From Bradyrhizobium betae (GTDB lineage: Bacteria; Pseudomonadota; Alphaproteobacteria; Rhizobiales; Xanthobacteraceae): 64,000 bases of DNA. A model generated the notes under the pieces. It was given only the letters and a program-made list of their open reading frames with translations, did not search any database and was not told the origin of the DNA. How positions within the stretch are numbered: position 1 is the first letter of the stretch; each line of letters opens with the position of its first letter. The DNA lies in contig NZ_MZXW01000050.1 in NCBI RefSeq assembly GCF_004123905.1, positions 484,479 to 548,478 on the forward strand, in the 5' to 3' direction. Of the stretch, positions 1 through 8,483 are shown piece by piece. The translations under genes and the position numbers were made by a program.

Positions 1-5
1 GACAA

Positions 6-992
6 TTGAAATTGTCCATTGTCACCACTCTCTATCGCTCGGCAGCGACCGTCGATGAGTTCTATCGCCGTGTGATTGCGGCGGCCGAGCCGATCACGGG
101 TGACATTGAGCTGGTGATGGTGAACGACGGCTCGCCCGACGACAGCCTTGCGCGCGCCATAGCGCTGCACCAGGCCGACCCCCGGGTTGTGGTGGTCGAC
201 CTGTCGCGCAATTTCGGCCACCATAAGGCGCTGATGACCGGCCTTGCGCAGGCGAGTGGCGATCTCGTGTTCCTGGTCGATAGTGACCTGGAGGAAGAGC
301 CGGAGCTCTTGACGCGGTTCCACGAGCGGCTCTCACAGGGCGATTGCGACGTGGTGTACGGCGTTCAGGAGGTTCGGCGTGGCCATTGGTTCGAGCGCGT
401 CACGGGCGAACTCTTCTTCGCGCTCGTCAACGCGCTCGGTGATCAGCCCCTGCCGCGCAACGTTCTGGTGGCGCGGCTCATGACCCGCGCCTATGTGCGC
501 ACGCTGGTCGCGCACGGGGAGCGCGAATTCCTGATCGGAAACCTGTTTCAGCTGGCGGGCTATCGCCAGGTCCCGCTTCAGATCCGGAAGCTGTCGACCT
601 CGCCGACGACCTATTCGTTCCGCATGCGGCTGGAGATGGCGGTCAAGCATCTCACCACCACATCGACGCGATTGCTGTACTACGTGATGTATGGCGGCAC
701 CGCGATCTTCGTGACGTCGCTATTTACGATCGTCTATTATCTCTTCCGCTATTTCACCTCCGGCATCGGTGTCAGCGGCTACACATCGCTGATCATTTCG
801 ATCTGGTTTTTCGGAGGGGTGACAACTCTCGTTCTTGGCACGATAGGCATCTATGTCGCTGACATACTCGTCGAGGTCAAACAGCGTCCTTATACCGCGA
901 TACGAGAGATTTACCGGGCTGAAGTCGCCGAGAACGTCATCCACGTGATACCGCGAGACCAGAGGCATGAGACTGGTCGAGGTGTGCAATGA
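6..992 (+). CDS. GT2 glycosyltransferase, GtrB/DPM1-like, membrane anchored
   Basis: Family 2 glycosyltransferase of the polyprenyl-phosphate sugar transferase type. The N-terminus has the GT-A fold signature: SIVTTLYR, then VNDGSPDDS near residue 40 and VDSDLEEEPE near residue 92 (the DxD-like metal/nucleotide site). Two long hydrophobic segments at about residues 225-250 and 262-287 would anchor it in the inner membrane, as in GtrB. The visible start is TTG at 6 and the true start could lie before the window. It overlaps the next gene by 4 bases (ATGA), so the two are probably co-translated. The donor and acceptor sugars cannot be read from sequence. Confidence 0.85.
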   Translation: MKLSIVTTLYRSAATVDEFYRRVIAAAEPITGDIELVMVNDGSPDDSLARAIALHQADPRVVVVDLSRNFGHHKALMTGLAQASGDLVFLVDSDLEEEPELLTRFHERLSQGDCDVVYGVQEVRRGHWFERVTGELFFALVNALGDQPLPRNVLVARLMTRAYVRTLVAHGEREFLIGNLFQLAGYRQVPLQIRKLSTSPTTYSFRMRLEMAVKHLTTTSTRLLYYVMYGGTAIFVTSLFTIVYYLFRYFTSGIGVSGYTSLIISIWFFGGVTTLVLGTIGIYVADILVEVKQRPYTAIREIYRAEVAENVIHVIPRDQRHETGRGVQ

Positions 993-1651
993 GCGATCAT
1001 GTCGAGGGCGCGGAGTCTGCCCACGAGCATGATGTCATTCGCAGGCAAGTGACGTCTTACTACTCCTCGAAGCTTGCAGCTTGCGGACCGACATCGAGAG
1101 GTGTGGATTGGAACGGAATGGCCTCACACGAACTGCGCCATCGCCAATTCCTGCGTCTCTTGGACGGCGATCGAGAAGCCTCCGTACTGGATCTGGGCTG
1201 CGGTTACGGGGATTTTTGCCGATTCCTCCGCGCCGAGGGATATCACGGAGCCTTCACGGGCTACGACGTGGTGCCGGGCATGATCGCGGAGGCTCTGCGT
1301 CTTCATGGAGATCAAGGTTGTCGCTGGCGGGTTGGCGGTGAGCCGTCGGAGCCAGCCGACTTTGCTATTGCCAGTGGCATCTTCAACGTCAGGGGAAGTG
1401 TGGCTGTTGCGGCATGGACGCAATACGTTCATCAGACCATCGACATTCTTGCAGCCTCGAGCAACCGCGGCTTTGCATTCAATATTCTCAGCCTGTCCAG
1501 CGATCCTGAACGTCGCGCGACGCATCTCTATTACGCGGATGCCGCCGAGATGTTGTCGCATTGCTTGAAGCGCTTTGGCCGGTCCGTCGCGCTGCTGCAG
1601 GACTATGGTCTGTTCGAATTCACGGTCATCGTTCGACACCCTGTCGGGTAA
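989..1651 (+). CDS. class I SAM-dependent methyltransferase
   Basis: 220-aa protein with the class I methyltransferase motif I, VLDLGCGYGDF, near residue 66, and an acidic residue at the end of the next strand (GYDVVPGM) that would contact SAM ribose. The start ATG overlaps the stop of the upstream glycosyltransferase, suggesting it modifies the same glycan or lipid-linked sugar. It ends 3 bases before the stop of the minus-strand gene that follows, so the two are convergent. No membrane segment. Substrate unknown. Confidence 0.8.
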   Translation: MSDHVEGAESAHEHDVIRRQVTSYYSSKLAACGPTSRGVDWNGMASHELRHRQFLRLLDGDREASVLDLGCGYGDFCRFLRAEGYHGAFTGYDVVPGMIAEALRLHGDQGCRWRVGGEPSEPADFAIASGIFNVRGSVAVAAWTQYVHQTIDILAASSNRGFAFNILSLSSDPERRATHLYYADAAEMLSHCLKRFGRSVALLQDYGLFEFTVIVRHPVG

Positions 1652-1654
1652 TGC

Positions 1655-2581
1655 TCAGTCCTGCTCGAGTATGGCTAGTCCGAAGCCGGCGTCACCGTAC
1701 CGGCCGCCATTGTAGAGCATCAGCCGACCTATGTCTGAATCGAACACGAAAGGGTAGCAAATCATCGGGCCTTCCCAGCTTTCCGCATCGTTGTGGATTC
1801 CGGCAAGGGCGTCTCGGCGAGTCCAGGCCAGGCCATCAGGCGAGGTTGCGTAGCCGATCTGATAACCCCAATCGTTGCCGCGATAGGAGTACCAGGCCTT
1901 ATAGCTGCCGTCGGCTTCGCGCAGGGGACAGAAGCGCGCGATCGCAACTTCGCCTGGATGCTCGAAAGTTAGTGCGTTCGTGCCCTCGATAGTCCAGTGG
2001 ATTCCGTCGGCTGACTCCGCATAACGGATGTCGTAGGAGGGAAGCGCCCTGCCGTCTTGCAAGGTCCAACTGCGTCCGGACTGATACCACATGCGAAAGG
2101 TCTGACCTTCCACCATTACGGCGGGGTCGGCGACGAAGACGGGCTCCCGCATGCAACGATCCAGGATCGGACCAGAGCTGATGCGCTCAAAGGGGAGGTC
2201 CAGTCTGCCGGCCGGCCGCTCGGCAGCCCCGATCGCAGCATAGAAGCCTACGGTCACTCCAAGCGTCCAGCCTTGATAATAGAGCCGCTCAATTCCGTGG
2301 TGCTCTACGATCCAGCAGCCGATCGCGCCGCTGTCGTCGAAGCCGCCGAGAGGGCCCGGCGACAAGAGGGGATCGGTCGCCAAGCGCAGTATCCGAGTTG
2401 GATCGCGGACGTCGATGTCCAGCCACGACACGTTGGATCGTTTCTTTCGATCACGCGGCGTAAAATAAACCCTGTACCGATAGTCGCCCAGGCTTTTTGC
2501 GATAGGAAGCATGGCGTGACTGTGCGACCATTCCGAGTGGCCGCTCGCAACAAAAATGTGGCCGAGTTTTCTCCACCGCAT
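1655..2581 (-). CDS. five-bladed beta-propeller glycosidase-like protein (GH43/GH32-like)
   Basis: 308-aa protein without signal peptide. It has repeated motifs typical of GH43/GH32/GH68-like five-bladed propellers: a GHSEWSHSHA start, DPAVMVEGQTFRMWYQSG in the middle, DIRYAESADGIHW and IGYATSPDGLAWTR (blade-like YAxSxDGxxW repeats), and ESWEGPMICYPFVF near the end. These resemble proteins that bind or cleave fructosyl, arabinosyl or related residues, and are often found uncharacterised in O-antigen islands. It lies 12 bases downstream of the acyltransferase at 2594-3259 in a minus-strand operon. Whether it is an active hydrolase is not clear; the catalytic acids were not assigned. Confidence 0.6.
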   Translation of the reverse strand: MRWRKLGHIFVASGHSEWSHSHAMLPIAKSLGDYRYRVYFTPRDRKKRSNVSWLDIDVRDPTRILRLATDPLLSPGPLGGFDDSGAIGCWIVEHHGIERLYYQGWTLGVTVGFYAAIGAAERPAGRLDLPFERISSGPILDRCMREPVFVADPAVMVEGQTFRMWYQSGRSWTLQDGRALPSYDIRYAESADGIHWTIEGTNALTFEHPGEVAIARFCPLREADGSYKAWYSYRGNDWGYQIGYATSPDGLAWTRRDALAGIHNDAESWEGPMICYPFVFDSDIGRLMLYNGGRYGDAGFGLAILEQD

Positions 2582-2593
2582 GAGCCGCTTCCT

Positions 2594-3259
2594 TCAGATG
2601 CGACGCAGCCGGGTGCTCGGAACGGGAGAACGTTCGGTGCCGCGCGGTGCAACAACCGAGAAGTCGGGTTGATCCTCCAGGATCAACGCTCCGGCGCCCA
2701 GCACACATTTTTGTCCAATCGAGATATGGTCGCGCAAGGTCACGTTGACGCCGACGAAGCTTCCCCTGCCGATCTTCGCTCCCCCCGAGACCACCACGTG
2801 GGAAGCGAGGAAAACATCATCCTCGATTACCGAATGATGTCCTATATGGTTGCCGCTCCACAGGGTTACATTGGCTCCGATCTGCGCAAAGGGCTGGATC
2901 GTGTTGTCTTCCAGGATGAAGCAATTCTCCTTGATGCTCAGGCCGGGGAATATCGTCGCGCGGCTGCTGACGTAGGAAACCAGTTGATAACCTGCGTCAC
3001 GTGCTGCTGCGACCTTGGCAGCTCGCAGTTCGTTCAAATTCGAGTAGCTGACGGCCACGAAGAGCCCATAATGCTCAGCGGGAAAATGCGTTGCGACAGC
3101 CTCGAAAGGCACGACAGGTCGCCCGCGAAACGTGGGGCTAGTAAGGTAGGGCTTATCGACGGTGAACCCCACGACTTCGAATTCGGAATCATGCGTGAAG
3201 TAAAAATCCGCAAGCTCGGCGAGCTCGCCGTTGCCGAATATGACGATCTGCTGCTTCAC
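2594..3259 (-). CDS. NeuD/PglD-type sugar O/N-acyltransferase
   Basis: 221 aa. The N-terminus is a small Rossmann-like domain (IVIFGNGELAELADFYF) as in NeuD/PglD/PerB proteins. The second half is a left-handed beta-helix with hexapeptide repeats (ENCFILEDNTIQPFAQIG, GRGSFVGVNVTL, GQKCVLGAGALIL) and a His pair (GNHIGHHSVI) in the usual acetyl-CoA catalytic region. It probably acetylates an amino- or hydroxy-sugar precursor. Start is GTG at 3259. It sits between a methyltransferase (23-base gap) and the propeller protein in the same minus-strand operon. Confidence 0.8.
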   Translation of the reverse strand: MKQQIVIFGNGELAELADFYFTHDSEFEVVGFTVDKPYLTSPTFRGRPVVPFEAVATHFPAEHYGLFVAVSYSNLNELRAAKVAAARDAGYQLVSYVSSRATIFPGLSIKENCFILEDNTIQPFAQIGANVTLWSGNHIGHHSVIEDDVFLASHVVVSGGAKIGRGSFVGVNVTLRDHISIGQKCVLGAGALILEDQPDFSVVAPRGTERSPVPSTRLRRI

Positions 3260-3281
3260 GCGTGTCGCTCCCGGACGAACG

Positions 3282-4307
3282 CTAGTCGGTTTCAGTCGCC
3301 TTGCGCAAGGTCTTCTCGAGCCACGCGACGATCGACAGTCCCTCGGCCGCCGCCTGCCTGACGATTGTCTCGCGCAGTTGCGGCGACACGCCTTCGAGCC
3401 GGCCGAAATAGCGGGTGCGGTGCGAGCCGCCGCGCCATCCGGGAAACTCGACGTCGAGGTCGAGCTGAGGCTCGCCGGCGCCGACCTCGAACGAGATCAG
3501 GTAGAATGAGCCATTGAGGACCCAGCGGCAGCTGACGTCGCGCGCATTGACCGGAATCCTGTCGAGCGGCGCCACATGCGCGAACAGGGGATTCGAATTC
3601 TTCAGGATCTTCGCGAATTCGGTTTCCGCGAGCCACGGGCCCACGCTCTCGTCGCCGGCGACGACGCGGCCCCCCGGTTTTACCACGCGCGCCATCTCCT
3701 TGAGCGCGCCGGCGATGTCGGGAAACAGGTTCAGGCCGCCGAAATGAAAGGCCGCATCGAAAAAGCCATCCGGGAACGGCAGCCGCATCGCGTCGCCTCG
3801 AAACAAGCGGACGCGGCTGAAATCGGCTCGGACGTCTTCCAGGCGCTGCTTGCCGATCGCGAGCATCTCGTAGGAGAGGTCGCCGGCATAGACAGTTGTG
3901 TCCCTGCGGAGCAGATGGACGGTGTCGCGGCAGGTCCCGCAGCCGATCTCCAGCACGCGCGCGCCGGGCAGGAGCTTGAGGCTCGCGACAATATCCTCGC
4001 GGACCGGTTCCTCCTCGGCGAGCAGCATCCGGAACATGACGCTGTTGCCGAGATCATATTCATGCGCCCGGGTGCGGTAGAAATCCTGGTTGCCGTGCAG
4101 CGGCTGCTCGCCGCCGGTCGCAGGGACGAAATCGGGGATGCCGTCGTGAATGGGATAGCGGGCGCCGTCGGCACCGACGAGCGCTGAGCCATCCGCGGCT
4201 GGGGTAAGGGGCTGGTAGTTTTCTGGGCTAACGAAGTCGAGCACGCGATATTCCGGTTTGGCGTCGATCCGAACTGAGCTTGTACAGATTGGGCCGGGAC
4301 GTGTCAC
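3282..4307 (-). CDS. SAM-dependent methyltransferase with Trm112-like N-terminal region
   Basis: 341 aa. The N-terminal ~60 residues (ENYQPLTP...YPIHDGIPDFVP) resemble the Trm112/UPF0434-like segment that precedes many UbiE-type methyltransferases. Motif I follows at VLEIGCGTCRDT (about residue 118), then YAGDLSYEML and GGLNLFPD. The C-terminal ~90 residues are extra and not recognised. Start GTG at 4307. First gene of a three-gene minus-strand operon with an acyltransferase and a propeller protein. Target unknown; a glycan or small exported metabolite is plausible from context. Confidence 0.7.
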   Translation of the reverse strand: MTRPGPICTSSVRIDAKPEYRVLDFVSPENYQPLTPAADGSALVGADGARYPIHDGIPDFVPATGGEQPLHGNQDFYRTRAHEYDLGNSVMFRMLLAEEEPVREDIVASLKLLPGARVLEIGCGTCRDTVHLLRRDTTVYAGDLSYEMLAIGKQRLEDVRADFSRVRLFRGDAMRLPFPDGFFDAAFHFGGLNLFPDIAGALKEMARVVKPGGRVVAGDESVGPWLAETEFAKILKNSNPLFAHVAPLDRIPVNARDVSCRWVLNGSFYLISFEVGAGEPQLDLDVEFPGWRGGSHRTRYFGRLEGVSPQLRETIVRQAAAEGLSIVAWLEKTLRKATETD

Positions 4308-4365
4308 CCGCCAGCGAACCGGCCGACGATCGGCTCCTGGACGACAGTCGTCCGAATGCTTCCGC

Positions 4366-4668
4366 TCAGCGCGGCAGGCGTTTCAGGTCGGCGCGCGCCT
4401 TCTCGGCCAGCGGGTCGTCGCCATGGCGGGCGATGAAGAGCTCGTAGGCTTCCGCCGTGTTCTTGCGGCGGGCGGCCTCGTACTCCTCCGCAACCGCGGC
4501 GGACGGATCCCGGGCCGGTGGAACCGACGGAGAAGGTACTGATTTGCCGCTTTCGGCCGCTTTGGCCTTCCCGTCCATGATGGGCAGTCCTTCGGAGCTG
4601 TGATGGTCCGCCATGGCGAGAGCAAATATGGCGCCGAGAACACCGGCCGACAGTCGTGATATTCTCAT
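4366..4668 (-). CDS. small putative exported protein
   Basis: 100 aa. Begins with a basic-then-hydrophobic stretch (MRISRLSAGVLGAIFALAMA) that looks like a signal peptide or single anchor. The C-terminal part (AAVAEEYEAARRKNTAEAYELFIARHG...) reads like one amphipathic helical repeat of the TPR type found in caspase-like or periplasmic rhizobial proteins. ATG start at 4668. It stands alone, 58 bases upstream of the methyltransferase start on the same strand. No specific function can be assigned. Confidence 0.55.
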   Translation of the reverse strand: MRISRLSAGVLGAIFALAMADHHSSEGLPIMDGKAKAAESGKSVPSPSVPPARDPSAAVAEEYEAARRKNTAEAYELFIARHGDDPLAEKARADLKRLPR

Positions 4669-4871
4669 GGTTTTCGTTGCAAATTCATCGCGCTGGACGG
4701 TTGCCGCCGCCTTTTCCGCGGTCCCGTATCAATACAGGATTTGATGTTTAACGGCTCGTTACGCAAGCCGCCGGGCATTGGCGCCAAAATTAAGCCAAAC
4801 GTATCATTCTCAAGCTAGAATCGCCTGCCTGCACCCCGAATCGCGTCCGACGCGTTGCTCCGGAGAGTCCA

Positions 4872-7226
4872 TTGGCCACGTCCGTCACCGTGAGTGCCAC
4901 CAACAACGCCGATATCGATGGCCTGCTGTCGGGCTACAAATGGACCGGCGCGATCACCTACAGCTTTCCCGACTCGTCCAGCGACTACGCCAGTTCTTAT
5001 GGCGGCGGCCACAGCGAGCCGATCACCTCGGGCTTTGCCTCGGCGCCGACCCAGATGCAGGCGGCGATCAACTACGCGATCGGACTGATTCTCGGCTACA
5101 CCAACGCCAGCATCACGTATGCGGGCACAAACGGCGCCGATATCATGATCGCGCAGTCGCCCGCGGCCAATCCGACCTCCTACGCCTACTACCCCGGCAA
5201 CTATGCGGCCGGCGGCGACGTGTGGTTCGGGACCCAGTACAATTACACACTGGCGCAGCTCGGCAATTACTATTTCACAACGGCGCTGCATGAGCTTGGC
5301 CACGCCCTCGGCCTCAAGCACAGCCAGGAGACTGGTGGCCCCGCCAATGTCGCGGTGCCGAGCGCGCATGACGACAGCGAATACACCGTCATGAGCTATC
5401 GCAGCTATGTCGGCGCCTCGACGACGGCTGGCTACACCAATGAGGCCTACGGATATCCGCAGACCTACATGGCCAACGATATTCTCGCGCTGCAGACGAT
5501 GTACGGTGCGGACTACACGACCCAGAGCGGCAACACGGTCTACACCTGGAGCACGACGACCGGGCAGGAGTTCATCAACGGCGTCGCGCAGCTCGCGCCC
5601 GGCGGTGGCGCCGGCGGCTCGGCCAACCGTATCTACGAGACGGTCTGGGATGGTGGCGGCGTCGATACCTACGATTTGTCGAACTATACGACGAACCTGA
5701 ACATCAATCTCAATCCCGGCGCTTCGTCGGTGTTCTCCACCGTGCAGCTGGCAAATCTCGGCGACGGCCATGACGCCTCGGGCAACATCTACAATGCCTA
5801 TCTCTACAACGGCGACGCGCGGTCCTATATCGACAATGCCACCGGCGGCTCCGGCAACGACAGCCTCCTCGGCAACGCCATCGCCAACGTGCTGAACGGC
5901 GGCTCCGGCGACGATGCGATCACAGGTGGTGGAGGCAACGACACCATCATCGGCGGTTCCGGCACCGACACCGCAGTGTATTCGGGCAACGAAGCCAATT
6001 ATGTCATCGTCTACAATTCGGCCACGCAGACGTTCACCCTGACTGACCAGCGATCCGGCACTCCAGACGGCAGCGATACGGTCACGGGTGTAGAGTATTT
6101 CCAGTTCGCTGACGGAACGGTCACGAGCGCCGCTCTCGCGGCTTTCGCCGCCGGCCACGCCGCAACCCGGGAGCCTGATTTCAACGGTGACGGCAAGACC
6201 GACCTGCTATTCCTCAATGACACCACGCACGGCGTCGCCGTCTGGGACATGAATGGCACCCAGGTGCTCGACAACACGCAGGTCGGCACCTCGTCCACCG
6301 GCTCCCACTATGCCGCGAAGGGCGACTTCAACGGCGATGGCAAATCCGACCTGTTGTTCCTGAACGACTCGACGCACGAGCTGTCAGCGATGCTGATGAA
6401 CGGATCGCAGAGTACTGCGCCCGCTGTCATCGGTACCATCAATGCCGCAGGCGGATGGCAGTTCACCGACGTTGGCGATTTCAACGGCGATGGCAAGACC
6501 GACCTTCTGTTCGTCAACCCGACCACCAACGGGATCGCCGAGTGGCAGTTAAACGGCACGCAGGTCGTTACCAGTCCGCAAGTGGGTGTCGCGCCGTCCG
6601 GCTTTCATTTTGCCTCCACCGGTGACTTCAACGGCGACGGCAAGACCGACCTGCTGCTGATCAACGACGCGACGCACGACGTCCAGATGTGGCAGATGAA
6701 CGGCACGCAAGTTTCGTCCGCGACCACGATCGGCACGATCAACGCGGCGGGCGGATGGCATTTCGCGGCGACCGGCGACTTCAACGGGGACGGCAAGACC
6801 GACCTGTTTTTCCTCAACGACACCACCCATGGTGCCGCGGTCTGGTTGATGAACGGAAGCCAGATCACCGCCAGCCCGCAGATCGGCGTCATCAACGCGG
6901 CCAGCGGCTGGCAGTTCACTGACATCGGAGATTTCAACGGCGACGGCAAATCCGATCTCTTGTTCGTCAACAGCGCTACCCGTGGCGTCGCCGTCTGGCA
7001 GCTCAACGGGACGCAAGTCACCGACAATCCTCAGGTCGGGATCGCGGCTTCAGGCAACGTCTATGCGGGCTTGCAGGACATTAACGGCGACCACAAGTCC
7101 GATATCCTGTTCGAGAACGCGACCACCAACGCGCTGACGGTGTGGGAAATGAACGGCACCCAGGTCGCGGTCAACCAGCAGATCGGCACGACAAACTCAG
7201 CTGGCGGCTGGCATCTCGTCACCTGA
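4872..7226 (+). CDS. serralysin-like zinc metalloprotease with RTX and FG-GAP/VCBS repeats
   Basis: 784 aa. The zinc site HELGHALGLKH (about residues 140-150) matches HExxHxxGxxH of metzincins, followed by the Met-turn YTVMSYRS. RTX nonapeptide repeats (GGSGNDSLLG, GGSGDDAITG, GGGGNDTIIG) follow near residues 330-365. Seven or so FG-GAP/VCBS units built on DFNGDGKTDLLF fill the C-terminal half, each with a Ca-binding DxNGDGKxD loop. There is no N-terminal signal peptide, which fits type I secretion; no type I transporter is in this window. Start TTG at 4872 is chosen because GGAG lies about 6 bases upstream. Its 3' end overlaps the convergent acyltransferase gene by 30 bases. Confidence 0.85.
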   Translation: MATSVTVSATNNADIDGLLSGYKWTGAITYSFPDSSSDYASSYGGGHSEPITSGFASAPTQMQAAINYAIGLILGYTNASITYAGTNGADIMIAQSPAANPTSYAYYPGNYAAGGDVWFGTQYNYTLAQLGNYYFTTALHELGHALGLKHSQETGGPANVAVPSAHDDSEYTVMSYRSYVGASTTAGYTNEAYGYPQTYMANDILALQTMYGADYTTQSGNTVYTWSTTTGQEFINGVAQLAPGGGAGGSANRIYETVWDGGGVDTYDLSNYTTNLNINLNPGASSVFSTVQLANLGDGHDASGNIYNAYLYNGDARSYIDNATGGSGNDSLLGNAIANVLNGGSGDDAITGGGGNDTIIGGSGTDTAVYSGNEANYVIVYNSATQTFTLTDQRSGTPDGSDTVTGVEYFQFADGTVTSAALAAFAAGHAATREPDFNGDGKTDLLFLNDTTHGVAVWDMNGTQVLDNTQVGTSSTGSHYAAKGDFNGDGKSDLLFLNDSTHELSAMLMNGSQSTAPAVIGTINAAGGWQFTDVGDFNGDGKTDLLFVNPTTNGIAEWQLNGTQVVTSPQVGVAPSGFHFASTGDFNGDGKTDLLLINDATHDVQMWQMNGTQVSSATTIGTINAAGGWHFAATGDFNGDGKTDLFFLNDTTHGAAVWLMNGSQITASPQIGVINAASGWQFTDIGDFNGDGKSDLLFVNSATRGVAVWQLNGTQVTDNPQVGIAASGNVYAGLQDINGDHKSDILFENATTNALTVWEMNGTQVAVNQQIGTTNSAGGWHLVT

Positions 7227-7766
7227 CGCGTTTTCGAACGCCGCTGGCTCATTGCGCGTCTCGATCTCGCGCGACTTGATCACCGTTAGCGGATTTCCCA
7301 CCCCGACCGACCATGGCGGGACGTCCTTGGTGACCACCGACCCGGCGCCGATCACTGCGCCTTCCCCGATTTCGACGCCGGGAAGGACAAGCGCGTTGGC
7401 GCCGATCCAGGCGCGATCGTGAATGCGGATCGTGCCGGCAGTGTCGGGAAGTTCGAGCGAACCATGATCATGACTGGCGCCGCACAAGGTCACGCCGGGA
7501 GACAGCGCAACGCCCTTGCCGATCACGATCTCCGCGCCTTTGACCAGAAAAGACGGATAGATCCTGCAACCCTGGTTGAGGATCGAGCCGTCGCCGATGG
7601 AAACGATCCAAGGGTATCTGACATAGACGCCGTAGTCGATGATCGCCCCGGCGCCCAGTCGCTTGAACGCGAGCTTAAAGATCAGTCTGCGCAGGAACGG
7701 CGGAAGCAGGTCGCAGACCGTCCAGAACAGGTGCTCCGCGTAGCGATAATATTGAAACCTGAGCAT
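7197..7766 (-). CDS. hexapeptide-repeat (WcaF/LacA-like) acyltransferase
   Basis: 189 aa counted from ATG at 7766; codons upstream of this are open but do not read like protein, so the shorter start is preferred. Left-handed beta-helix repeats (IVSIGDGSILNQGCRIYPS, GKGVALSPGVTL) and the catalytic-His context GASHDHGS match the colanic-acid/maltose O-acetyltransferase family. The end has the typical IGAGSVVTKDVPPWSVGVGNP. Likely O-acetylates a surface glycan. It overlaps the convergent metalloprotease gene by 30 bases. Confidence 0.75.
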   Translation of the reverse strand: MLRFQYYRYAEHLFWTVCDLLPPFLRRLIFKLAFKRLGAGAIIDYGVYVRYPWIVSIGDGSILNQGCRIYPSFLVKGAEIVIGKGVALSPGVTLCGASHDHGSLELPDTAGTIRIHDRAWIGANALVLPGVEIGEGAVIGAGSVVTKDVPPWSVGVGNPLTVIKSREIETRNEPAAFENASGDEMPAAS

Positions 7767-8483
7767 CAAGAGGCCAGACGTCTGCCGATCAAGACGGCCT
7801 GAAGGAGGAAGTCGATCCGGACGGCCCGGAAGGGCAGAACAGGTGACGAGCTTAGACCATCGAAATCTGTCCGGCAAACCCGTCGCGGCAACCCCGGTGA
7901 CGCAGCATGCCGGGCCCAACGTCGCCGAGGTCCAACGTCCCGTGCCGGGCCGCTTCGTGCGGACCGGTGCGATGTCGCGATAAGTTGTCGCAGGATCCCA
8001 CGAACCGTTCGGCGAGCCGGCGCGCTTCGTGGCTGCTTGCCGGTGCGGAACACGCAAAAATGGGAGGTGAAAGCCCATTGTCGCTCCGTGGCGCGTGCGC
8101 CATACGATGTCGACAGTGACGATTGAAGGTTTTCATCGCTTGTTTCCAGGCAGGTCGAAACGAAAAAGCCTCGCATGATTTGAACCTCCCTGTGGTTGCA
8201 AAGACCAATCCAAGCAGGTTCCGACGTGCAGTGGGCTAGCGTCAGATCATTGTGGATGAATCGATTGATCTCCACGACGGCATGTCGCAAAACTTTCTGC
8301 GATACGAAATAGAATTTGCGAAATAATAACAAGCCCGCGACAAGACGAGAATTGCGCTAATCGACAGGGGGGCCTGTCAGTTTCGAAAACGCTTCTATTG
8401 TCCCATGCCTTCCCGAGCCACGAGTATTGGCTCGCGGAAAAACTGCATTCCCCAGCAAACACTGCTTTAATGGAGATTTACCC
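7767..8483. other. 717-bp intergenic region without a convincing gene
   Basis: Between the minus-strand acyltransferase and the plus-strand beta-helix gene. Several open frames of 60-190 codons exist on both strands, but all are rich in Arg/Pro/Ser/Cys and have no recognisable motif, as expected of shadow frames. The last ~150 bases (8300-8480) are AT-richer than their surroundings and probably hold the promoter and leader of the secreted beta-helix gene. Nothing else identified. Confidence 0.4.

Noticed and set aside
4815..6158. 447-codon minus-strand frame under the metalloprotease
   Set aside because: Val/Gly/Arg-rich antisense shadow of a GC-rich repeat gene; the plus strand carries the clear zinc and RTX motifs.
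7852..8208. 118-codon minus-strand frame upstream of the acyltransferase
   Set aside because: Rich in Arg, His, Cys and Pro with no motif or ribosome site; reads like chance sequence.
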